DNA of 8,831 nt, from positions 1-8,831 of the forward strand of contig JANJWE010000185.1 in the NCBI GenBank assembly GCA_024709705.1, in the 5' to 3' direction. Origin of the DNA: Flavobacterium sp. (GTDB taxonomy: Bacteria > Bacteroidota > Bacteroidia > Flavobacteriales > Flavobacteriaceae). A model generated the notes under the pieces. That model saw nothing but the letters and a program-made list of their open reading frames with translations. It was not told where the DNA came from and searched no databases. Positions 1-7,124 of this stretch are shown in pieces (positions within the stretch are counted from its first letter, which is position 1; the number at the start of each line of letters is the position of its first letter). Both the position numbers and the translations under genes were made by a program.

Positions 1-1
1 T

Positions 2-556
2 TTAGGAGGTCATTCGGATGTAATAGCCGGTGCTTTAATTGTAAAAGATGCCGAATTATGTGAAAAATTACATTTTGCTCAATTTGCAACAGGTGGAACA
101 TTAGGGCCACAAGACAGCTATATGGTGTTGAGAGGAATCAAAACCTTGCACTTAAGAGTTCAAAGACATTGTGAAAACGGGATGAAGGTAGCCGAGTTTT
201 TGAGTAATCATCCCGAGGTGGAGAAAGTATTTTATCCCGGTTTACCGGATCATCCGTTTCATGAAATTGCGAAAAAACAAATGATTGGTGGTTTTGGCGG
301 AATGGTTTCGTTTACGTTCAAATCAGGTAAAAAAGCGGATTCTATTTCTTTTTTAGAAAAATTAAAAGTTTTCACTTTAGCCGAATCATTGGGAGGAGTT
401 GAATCATTGGCCAATCATCCGGCTTTGATGACACACGCTTCAATTCCCGAAGAAAAACGCAAAGAAATCGGAATTTCAGACGACTTGGTTCGATTGAGTG
501 TAGGAGTTGAAGATATTGATGATTTATTAGCCGATATTGAACAAGCTTTCAGATAA
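2..556 (+). CDS. Cystathionine gamma-synthase/lyase-type PLP enzyme, C-terminal part (5' end outside window)
   Basis: This is a Cys/Met-metabolism PLP-dependent enzyme of the trans-sulfuration family (fold type I, cytoplasmic homotetramer). It either joins an activated homoserine to cysteine or cleaves cystathionine. The frame is open from base 2, so the ATG at 122 is internal. The first visible residues, LGGHSDVIAG, normally follow the PLP-binding Lys of an S-A-T-K-Y motif, so that lysine should lie two codons before the window. About 184 residues of a usual 380 or so remain. The ESLGGVESL segment (from base 383), NHPALMTH and the Arg at 491-493 in RLSVGVED match the family's substrate-carboxylate-binding C-terminal domain. 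SLGGVESL favours a gamma-synthase/gamma-lyase over a beta-lyase, but the two cannot be separated here. The gene ends at a strong hairpin terminator. Confidence 0.9.
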   Translation, partial: LGGHSDVIAGALIVKDAELCEKLHFAQFATGGTLGPQDSYMVLRGIKTLHLRVQRHCENGMKVAEFLSNHPEVEKVFYPGLPDHPFHEIAKKQMIGGFGGMVSFTFKSGKKADSISFLEKLKVFTLAESLGGVESLANHPALMTHASIPEEKRKEIGISDDLVRLSVGVEDIDDLLADIEQAFR

Positions 557-560
557 AATG

Positions 561-600
561 AAAAATCCCGTCAAACTTTAAGGTAAGACGGGATTTTTTT
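561..600. terminator. Bidirectional intrinsic terminator between convergent genes
   Basis: A perfect 12-bp inverted repeat (561-572 with 587-598, core ATCCCGTC/GACGGGAT) encloses a 14-nt loop. It is followed by a T run on the plus strand. The left arm starts with five A, giving a T run on the minus strand too. It lies 4 bases after the trans-sulfuration enzyme's stop and 11 bases from the stop of the convergent exported-protein gene, so it can end both transcripts. Confidence 0.9.
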
Positions 601-611
601 ATTGGGATAGA

Positions 612-1406
612 TTAATCTAAATAGTAAATATAACCTACATTCAACCAAACCAACCAATCATTGGCTCTGTTTTCTTTGTACACATCGGGGTTGGGATTTA
701 ATCCGTCAACCCAGTTTGAAAAATAATACTGCCAACGTAAATCAATCATTAAATCTGAAAGAATGGTAAGTTTATAACGGGTACCAATACTGCTAACTAC
801 AGACCATACCGTACCGCTTTCATTGGTAACACCATCAATATATTTGGTGGGTGTAACTTCAAGTAAATCACCAAGCCCGGGTCCTAAAGTAGAATAAGCA
901 GTAGGCTTATAATAACTAAATTGACCCCCTAAACTTATAAAAGGAGCCCAAGCACCGGGTGTTCCGGAGAATTGTCTGATACTTAGTGGAAAATATTCTA
1001 ATTGCATTCCAAGGTTGGTAACAGCCGTACTTCCTCTCATTCCTCTAAGTTGATCCGCAATAACCGATGTTCTATCAGGAGCTACCCATTTGCCAAAATG
1101 TTTTAACTCTGTCTTATTATAGGATAATTCACTTCGTAACTTAAAGTGATCATTAAAATAGGTCGGTGTAGCATAACAATCACAATCAGCCCGATAAGAA
1201 AAGTTCATATAGTGAATAAGACCTATTCCAAAACCGGTATTTCCGGCATTAGTTTGAATGTCCCCACGTACTCCATAATCTGATTGAAATGCCACAGGTC
1301 CAATAATGGCACCAATTTCATGTGAAAAACCAAATTGAGCTTGCAATGAACTGGTAAAACCGAAACATGTCAAAAAGATGAATGTTAGATATTTGGGCGT
1401 TTGCAT
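612..1406 (-). CDS. THC0290_0291-like exported (outer membrane-type) protein
   Basis: The protein has 264 residues when started at the ATG at 1406. This start is preferred over the ATG at 1445 because it begins directly with a signal peptide (MQTPKYLTFIFLTCFGFTSSLQA, cleavage near residue 23) and because a TAnnTTTG promoter box (1429-1436) lies inside the longer reading. The mature part is rich in Tyr, Phe, Trp and Gly with alternating hydrophobic stretches, and it ends in aromatic strands (WLVWLNVGYIYYLD), as in small outer-membrane beta-barrels. Segments such as SHEIGAIIGPVAFQSDYG, NTGFGIGLIHYMNFSYRAD and SDLMIDLRWQYYFS match my memory of the flavobacterial family named THC0290_0291, whose function is unknown. 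The only mature cysteines form a CDC pair. The gene is monocistronic, divergent from gdhA and convergent with the upstream enzyme gene. Confidence 0.8.
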   Translation of the reverse strand: MQTPKYLTFIFLTCFGFTSSLQAQFGFSHEIGAIIGPVAFQSDYGVRGDIQTNAGNTGFGIGLIHYMNFSYRADCDCYATPTYFNDHFKLRSELSYNKTELKHFGKWVAPDRTSVIADQLRGMRGSTAVTNLGMQLEYFPLSIRQFSGTPGAWAPFISLGGQFSYYKPTAYSTLGPGLGDLLEVTPTKYIDGVTNESGTVWSVVSSIGTRYKLTILSDLMIDLRWQYYFSNWVDGLNPNPDVYKENRANDWLVWLNVGYIYYLD

Positions 1407-1428
1407 AGTTATAAAAATCAATTCGTGA

Positions 1429-1436
1429 CAAATATA
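1429..1436 (-). promoter_or_regulatory. Promoter -7 box for the THC0290_0291-like gene
   Basis: Read on the minus strand this is TATATTTG, an exact match to the Bacteroidota -7 consensus TAnnTTTG. It ends 22 bases before the chosen start codon at 1406, implying a short leader of about 15-20 bases. No clear -33 TTG was found at normal spacing. The position argues against the longer start at 1445. Confidence 0.65.
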
Positions 1437-1513
1437 TAAAAACATAATTCAGTTGTAAAATAAAATGAAAAAATTACTTATATATATACGAAAAAACTAA
1501 AAGTTTGTTTTAA

Positions 1514-1535
1514 AATGTTGAATTAATGTTGAATT
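1514..1535. repeat. Exact tandem repeat of 11 bp in the divergent promoter region
   Basis: AATGTTGAATT occurs twice in perfect tandem (1514-1524 and 1525-1535). The 11-bp period is close to one DNA helical turn, so identical faces would be presented to a binding protein. It lies about 75 bp upstream of the gdhA -7 box and about 80 bp upstream of the divergent gene's box. A role as a direct-repeat regulator site is inference. Confidence 0.6.
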
Positions 1536-1550
1536 TATCAAGATTTGATA
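1536..1550. promoter_or_regulatory. Inverted repeat abutting the tandem repeat, candidate operator
   Basis: TATCAA-GAT-TTGATA is a perfect 6-bp inverted repeat with a 3-bp spacer. It begins at the base immediately after the 11-bp tandem repeat. The size and symmetry resemble a binding site for a dimeric helix-turn-helix protein. The DNA is AT-rich, so chance occurrence is possible. Confidence 0.4.
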
Positions 1551-1571
1551 GAAAAAAAATAAATCTACTGA

Positions 1572-3008
<1,437 letters not shown>

Positions 3009-3026
3009 TTAGTTACTTGCAATATA

Positions 3027-3058
3027 AAAGCTGTCTCCATGGAGGCAGCTTTTTTTTT
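3027..3058 (+). terminator. Intrinsic terminator of gdhA
   Basis: The hairpin AAAGCTGTCTC-CATG-GAGGCAGCTTT (3027-3052, one G-T pair) begins 18 bases after the gdhA stop and continues into a run of eight T (3051-3058). It separates gdhA from the downstream porZ-like gene. Confidence 0.92.
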
Positions 3059-3083
3059 ATTATAACATATGAAACTTAGGGTA

Positions 3084-3093
3084 AAAACGTTTT
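3084..3093. promoter_or_regulatory. AAAACGTTTT palindrome in the porZ promoter
   Basis: This perfect 10-bp palindrome has the same core as the site at 1629-1640 before gdhA. It lies 3 bp upstream of the -7 box, inside the -33/-7 spacer, where a bound protein would occlude RNA polymerase. No other copy of the 10-mer was seen in the window. The function is inferred only from position and recurrence. Confidence 0.4.
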
Positions 3094-3096
3094 AGT

Positions 3097-3104
3097 TATA
3101 TTTG
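3097..3104 (+). promoter_or_regulatory. Promoter -7 box for the porZ-like gene
   Basis: TATATTTG matches the Bacteroidota consensus TAnnTTTG exactly and ends 20 bases before the ATG at 3125. It lies after the gdhA terminator, which indicates an independent transcript with a leader of about 10-15 bases. No clear -33 TTG is present. Confidence 0.65.
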
Positions 3105-3124
3105 TACGACTTTTAACAAAGAGC

Positions 3125-5425
3125 ATGAGATTATATTTCCAATTTTTTATTCTTCTCCTTGGATTTCATTTGGCAAATGGACAAAATTTTCTTTGGAAAG
3201 GTTATTTTTCATATAATGAGGTTCGTGATTTAAGCGAAGCCAATACTAGACTTTATGCGGCATGCGAGACTGCCTTTTTTTCAAAAAATACGGTTACAAA
3301 TGAACTAAAAACGGTAAATACTGTAGATGGCTTGTCCGGTCAAACTATTTCTGCAATATACCACAGCAAAAGTTTGAATCGAACTTTTTTAGGTCATGAG
3401 AACGGACTAGTTATTATGATTAATGAAATTACGGGCGAGTTTAGACTTCTGGTTGGTATTCGAGATCAAGGTGGCGGAATTCCGCCCAATAAAAAGAGAG
3501 TCAACCATTTTTATGAGTTCAATTCAAAATTGTATATTTCATGTGATTTTGGATTGGTAGAATTCAAACTTACCGATTTTACTTTTGGAGATACTTTTTA
3601 TATTAGTCCAACAGGGGGCCAAACAGAAGTACTGGAAACTACAGTTTTAAATAATGAAATTTATGCCGTAACTCGTAGTCAGGGTATTCGAAAGGGGGAT
3701 TTGTCCAACCCTAATTTGATCAATTTTTTAGCTTGGCAAACTTTTGATGCCGGTTTTTGGTCAGGTATTGTAACTTTTAACAATACTTTGGTTGCTATCA
3801 ATACAGATACCAGAGTCTATAGGTTTAATGGGAGTAATCCAATTCCAATTTTAAATTTATCGGGTCAAGGTAAAGATATCCGAAGCGTAGATTCATCGCT
3901 TATTGTGACTACAGAAAATACGGTTCAAATTTTGAATGAAACTTTTGCCTTAACTCAAACCTTTTCCAATAACACTTTTCAGGGATTAAGTTCAAAGTTT
4001 TCTTGTGCAACTCAAATTCAAGACACCTTATATATTGGAACTACCAATGATGGTGTAGTTGAAGTTAGTTTATCAAATACCGGAAGTTTTACAATTATAT
4101 TGCCTCAAGGCCCTTCCAGAAATAGTATTTTTTCTATAACTGTAACCCCCTCGGGAACCCTTTGGGCAGCATATGGAGATTATAGCCAATTCAATAATCC
4201 CTATCCTTTAGACGAATATGGGTTGAGTAAATTGACGCAAGATGCCTGGTTAAATATTCCGTATTCCGATTTATTGGGTGCCAAATCGATAGTGCGAATT
4301 ACAACAAACCCTTCCAACGAAAATATAGTATATGCGAGCTCCTATTTTTCAGGATTACTAAAACTGGAAAATGATGTAGCCACTCAATTGTATACCAATT
4401 CTAATAGTGGATTGGAAACTTTGGTCCTCCCAAGTGACCCAACCTATGGCCCCGATATCCGAATAGAACAATCTGTATTTGACCGGTCTGGAAATTTATG
4501 GATGTCTAATGGCTTAATTGCAAATATGATTAAGGTTTTACGAGCTAATGGTCAGTGGCAGTCTTTTAATCTGAGTTCAGTCTTAAGTGGATTTACAAGT
4601 AACGGGAGAATGACAATAGACAAAAATGGCACCAAATGGTTATGCACACTGGATGAAGGACTCATTGGGTTTAATGAAAATTTAAATAATAAAATAATCA
4701 AAATAACTGAAGGTTCAAACGATGGAAATTTACCGTCTCCCACTGTTCGTGCCGCCCAAATAGATAATAGGAATCAACTTTGGATTGGTACACAAAAAGG
4801 ATTGCGTATTCTGCCTTCTGTAGATCGGTTTTTAAATCAAGACGAACTCACTACAAATTCTATTATTATTGTAGAAGAAGGTTTACCTCAAGAATTATTG
4901 TTTGAACAATATATAACTGATATTGCAATTGATGGTGCCAATAACAAATGGATTGGTACAGCAGATGCCGGTGTTTTTCAATTGTCTCCAAACGGTCAAC
5001 AAACACTCCAACGATTTACGATATCAAATTCGCCACTTCCAAGTAATACAATTAATGATATAGAAATTAATGGTTCAACAGGTGAAGTTTATATTGCTAC
5101 AGCCAAAGGTATGGTTTCTTTTAAAGGCTCTTCAACGGCACCAAGTAATAGTTTAAAAGATGTTTTTGTTTACCCTAATCCCGTTAGGCCAGGTTTTGAT
5201 GGAACCGTAAAGATTTCCGGTTTAACCAACAGAGCCAATGTTAAAATAACAGATATTGAAGGAAACTTGGTTTATGAAAAAATTGCAGAAGGTGGAACAA
5301 TAGAATGGGATACCAAAGCTTTTGGAAAATATAAAGTAGCTTCAGGAGTTTATATGATTTTTATAGCTTCTGACGACGCAACCGACACTACTGTAAAAAA
5401 AGTGATGATCATTCGCGGAAATTAA
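3125..5425 (+). CDS. porZ: PorZ-like T9SS surface protein (beta-propellers plus type A sorting domain)
   Basis: The protein has 766 residues. A signal peptide (MRLYFQFFILLLGFHLANG, about 19 residues) is followed by two regions of beta-propeller repeats. The later part shows the two-component-regulator-propeller pattern, with Trp at 347, 459, 505, 553 and 609 in contexts such as LWIGTQKGL and KWIGTADAGVF. The C-terminal domain (about 679-766, FVYPNPVRPG ... GVYMIFI ... KKVMIIRGN) is a type A T9SS sorting domain. This order and the length match PorZ of Porphyromonas gingivalis (about 776 residues). There PorZ belongs to the surface attachment complex with PorU, PorV and PorQ, and supplies anionic LPS for anchoring cargo. 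The LPS role is established in Porphyromonas and not shown for flavobacteria. A different T9SS-exported propeller protein is the main alternative. Confidence 0.8.
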   Translation: MRLYFQFFILLLGFHLANGQNFLWKGYFSYNEVRDLSEANTRLYAACETAFFSKNTVTNELKTVNTVDGLSGQTISAIYHSKSLNRTFLGHENGLVIMINEITGEFRLLVGIRDQGGGIPPNKKRVNHFYEFNSKLYISCDFGLVEFKLTDFTFGDTFYISPTGGQTEVLETTVLNNEIYAVTRSQGIRKGDLSNPNLINFLAWQTFDAGFWSGIVTFNNTLVAINTDTRVYRFNGSNPIPILNLSGQGKDIRSVDSSLIVTTENTVQILNETFALTQTFSNNTFQGLSSKFSCATQIQDTLYIGTTNDGVVEVSLSNTGSFTIILPQGPSRNSIFSITVTPSGTLWAAYGDYSQFNNPYPLDEYGLSKLTQDAWLNIPYSDLLGAKSIVRITTNPSNENIVYASSYFSGLLKLENDVATQLYTNSNSGLETLVLPSDPTYGPDIRIEQSVFDRSGNLWMSNGLIANMIKVLRANGQWQSFNLSSVLSGFTSNGRMTIDKNGTKWLCTLDEGLIGFNENLNNKIIKITEGSNDGNLPSPTVRAAQIDNRNQLWIGTQKGLRILPSVDRFLNQDELTTNSIIIVEEGLPQELLFEQYITDIAIDGANNKWIGTADAGVFQLSPNGQQTLQRFTISNSPLPSNTINDIEINGSTGEVYIATAKGMVSFKGSSTAPSNSLKDVFVYPNPVRPGFDGTVKISGLTNRANVKITDIEGNLVYEKIAEGGTIEWDTKAFGKYKVASGVYMIFIASDDATDTTVKKVMIIRGN

Positions 5426-5441
5426 ATCCTTTAGGGTTTTT
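5424..5441 (+). terminator. Weak candidate terminator after porZ
   Basis: AAATCC-TTTA-GGGTTTTT forms a short 6-bp stem with one G-T pair, a 4-base loop and five T. It overlaps the stop codon. It is much weaker than the other terminators here. The hairpin at 5532-5559, although oriented for the tRNA, could also stop transcripts coming from this side. Confidence 0.35.
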
Positions 5442-5531
5442 CAACTGACTATCCTATTTTAAAAGAACTTCTTAACGCCCAAAAAAGAAATTTAATTTTC
5501 AAATCAGAAGATTAAGAATATTCAAATAAAA
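5442..5531. other. AT-rich spacer between convergent porZ and tRNA-Asn, nothing recognised
   Basis: About 90 bases with no open frame of note, no promoter box and no strong repeat. It is the space between the porZ end and the terminator of the tRNA transcribed from the opposite strand. Confidence 0.6.
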
Positions 5532-5559
5532 AAAGAGCAATACGAAAGTATTGCTCTTT
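5528..5559 (-). terminator. Intrinsic terminator of tRNA-Asn
   Basis: A perfect 12-bp stem (5532-5543 with 5548-5559, AAAGAGCAATAC/GTATTGCTCTTT) closes a 4-base loop. Read on the minus strand it is followed by a run of seven T (5534-5528). It starts only three bases beyond the tRNA discriminator base, so the tRNA is a single-gene transcript. On the plus strand the loop is GAAA, a stable GNRA tetraloop, but the T run there is short. Confidence 0.93.
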
Positions 5560-5562
5560 ATG

Positions 5563-5636
5563 CTCCCCCTCTTGGGCTCGAACCAAGGACCCTCTGATTA
5601 ACAGTCAGATGCTCTAACCAACTGAGCTAAGGAGGA
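5563..5636 (-). tRNA. tRNA-Asn (anticodon GTT)
   Basis: A complete 74-base cloverleaf folds on the minus strand. The acceptor is TCCTCCT with AGGGGGA (one G-U). The D arm is GCTC/GAGC, and the anticodon arm is TCTGA-CTGTTAA-TCAGA with GTT at 5602-5600. The variable loop is GGGTC, and the T arm is CTTGG-TTCGAGC-CCAAG. The discriminator is G. The next bases are CAT, so the 3' CCA is not encoded and must be added by nucleotidyltransferase. It has its own promoter and terminator. Confidence 0.98.
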
Positions 5637-5661
5637 AGGTGTATAACCTTTTTTGCGAGTG

Positions 5662-5692
5662 CAAATATAAAGCGAAAATTGATTTATCCAAA
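5662..5692 (-). promoter_or_regulatory. Promoter of tRNA-Asn
   Basis: On the minus strand, TTTG (5692-5689), 19 bases, then TATATTTG (5669-5662). This matches both elements and the spacing of the Bacteroidota housekeeping promoter (TTTG/TTG at -33 and TAnnTTTG at -7). The box ends 25 bases before the tRNA 5' end. It is the most complete promoter in the window. Confidence 0.8.
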
Positions 5693-5702
5693 TAAAAATC
5701 GC

Positions 5703-5722
5703 AAAAAAATGCACATTTTTTT
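5703..5722. terminator. Weak AT-only hairpin after rseP
   Basis: AAAAAAAT-GCAC-ATTTTTTT is a perfect 8-bp A/T inverted repeat with a 4-base loop, 2 bases after the rseP stop. The 3' arm ends in seven T in either direction. It has no GC pair in the stem, so termination would be weak. rseP transcripts may read through into tRNA-Asn. Confidence 0.35.
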
Positions 5723-5724
5723 CT

Positions 5725-7047
5725 TTATTTTCCGGTAACCAAATGCCAAATATCGTTACCAAACACTAAAGCCATCAATGTCAACAAGATAACAACTCCA
5801 ATGGTTTGAGCAACTTCCAACGTTTTTTCAGTTGGTTTTTTCCGAGTAATCATTTCTATTAAAATAAATACGGCATGTCCTCCGTCTAATCCGGGAATAG
5901 GTAAAACATTCAGAAAAGCCAACCACACCGAAAACATAGCGGTAAATGACCAAAAGAACGTCCAATCCCATTCGGGTTTAAAAATTTTAAACATTCTTAA
6001 CGGACCACTTACTTGCTTATAGGCTTCGGTTTTGGTATTGAATATAATTTTAAATTGCTTGATTTGATTGGTAAGAGTGGAAATTGTTCTATGGAAACCT
6101 GCCGGAATAGACTCAGCAATGGATAATTCTTTAGAAACGGCAGCCTTTTCAATAACAGTTGCTTTGGGTAAAAAACCCAACTTGCCTTCCTCAGTCGTTT
6201 TGGCTTTTAAAACGATAGTTTCCTGATTGCGTAAAACATTTAATGCAATACTATCGTTTTTATGCATACTTAATTCTGACGAAAATTCATCAAAAAAACG
6301 AGTAGTTTTACCATTAATTCCAATTATTTGGTCTCCTTTTTGCAATCCCGAAATAAAAGCAGGGGAGTTGCCCACTACTGTATCTACAATCACTTCATCG
6401 CGAACACTTAAGAAATTTTTTCCGGCTCTTTTGATTACATCTCTTTTTCCTTCGTCACTTAAATTGAATGTAAGTTCTTTTCCTTCACGTTCAACGGTTA
6501 TATTATCGCCAAATAAAATTTCCAAGGGAAGTTGTTCAAATTTGGCTTGAGTAACCCCATCCACTTTAAGAATTTTATCTCCGTTTTGTAAGCCTAGAAT
6601 TCGACCAACAGAGTCCACAGCGATACCATGAGAAATCTTTGAATTATCAACAAAATTATCTCCATGATTAATGTAAAGCATAGTATAAATAATCCAGGCT
6701 AAAAAGAAGTTTACAATAACTCCACCCATAATGATAATCAAACGTTGCCATGCCGGCTTACTTCTGTATTCCCAAGGTTGAGGCTCTTGTTTCAATTGCT
6801 CTTTATCCATACTCTCATCAATCATCCCGGCAATTTTAACATATCCTCCCATTGGAAGCCAACCGATTCCATATTCGGTTTCGCCTATTTTTTTCTTTAC
6901 CAAAGAAAACCATGGGTTGAAGAATAAATAAAACTTTTCAATTTTTGTTTTGAAAAATTTTGCGGGTAAAAAATGTCCTAGTTCGTGTAAAATTACCAGA
7001 AAAGATAAGCAAAGGATTAACTGAGCTATTTGAATTAATGTTTCCAT
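5725..7047 (-). CDS. rseP: RseP-type site-2 intramembrane zinc metalloprotease
   Basis: An inner-membrane protease of the RIP/S2P family (peptidase M50). In other bacteria it cleaves transmembrane segments of anti-sigma factors during envelope stress and removes remnant signal peptides. The protein has 440 residues, normal for the family. HELGH at 21-25 sits in the first membrane helix (zinc ligands His21 and His25, catalytic Glu22). PMGGYVKIAG (65-74) is the conserved membrane-associated loop. A second helix spans about 103-124. Two tandem PDZ domains follow (about 138-190 and 220-285, the latter with GLQKGDQIIGINGK). NVLPIPGLDGGH (380-391) supplies the third zinc ligand, Asp388. A last helix lies near 415-435. 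The start is directly before the first helix. No anti-sigma factor gene is nearby, so the substrate is unknown. Its own -7 box lies upstream and tRNA-Asn follows on the same strand. Confidence 0.96.
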   Translation of the reverse strand: METLIQIAQLILCLSFLVILHELGHFLPAKFFKTKIEKFYLFFNPWFSLVKKKIGETEYGIGWLPMGGYVKIAGMIDESMDKEQLKQEPQPWEYRSKPAWQRLIIIMGGVIVNFFLAWIIYTMLYINHGDNFVDNSKISHGIAVDSVGRILGLQNGDKILKVDGVTQAKFEQLPLEILFGDNITVEREGKELTFNLSDEGKRDVIKRAGKNFLSVRDEVIVDTVVGNSPAFISGLQKGDQIIGINGKTTRFFDEFSSELSMHKNDSIALNVLRNQETIVLKAKTTEEGKLGFLPKATVIEKAAVSKELSIAESIPAGFHRTISTLTNQIKQFKIIFNTKTEAYKQVSGPLRMFKIFKPEWDWTFFWSFTAMFSVWLAFLNVLPIPGLDGGHAVFILIEMITRKKPTEKTLEVAQTIGVVILLTLMALVFGNDIWHLVTGK

Positions 7048-7075
7048 TGATGTATTTTAAAGTCAAAATCGTGCA

Positions 7076-7083
7076 CAAAAGTA
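7076..7083 (-). promoter_or_regulatory. Promoter -7 box for rseP
   Basis: The minus strand reads TACTTTTG, matching TAnnTTTG, and ends 28 bases before the rseP start. A TTG lies 14 bases upstream of the box, shorter than the usual 17-23, so the -33 element is uncertain. The site falls in the 77-bp gap after the aminopeptidase stop. rseP may therefore have its own transcript as well as readthrough, since no terminator was found in the gap. Confidence 0.5.
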
Positions 7084-7124
7084 AGGTTTTCACTTTACAA
7101 TTGAATTGATTTTGCAAAAGCGTG

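Noticed and set aside
122..556. ATG at 122 as the start of a 144-residue protein
   Set aside because: The same frame is open and clearly homologous from base 2 (LGGHSDVIAGALIV...), so this is an internal Met of a gene cut by the window edge.
1479..1488. TATATATATA-type run in the divergent region
   Set aside because: A short dinucleotide run is expected by chance in such AT-rich DNA and is not at promoter spacing to either gene.
5563..5636. tRNA-Asn as an integration site for a genomic island
   Set aside because: No integrase gene and no second copy of the tRNA 3' end was seen in the window, and the neighbours on both sides are ordinary chromosomal genes.
7110..7119. TTTTGCAAAA palindrome between the M1 gene and rseP
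   Set aside because: It is a single AT-rich palindrome with no second copy at another promoter and no T run to make it a terminator. The evidence is too weak to annotate.
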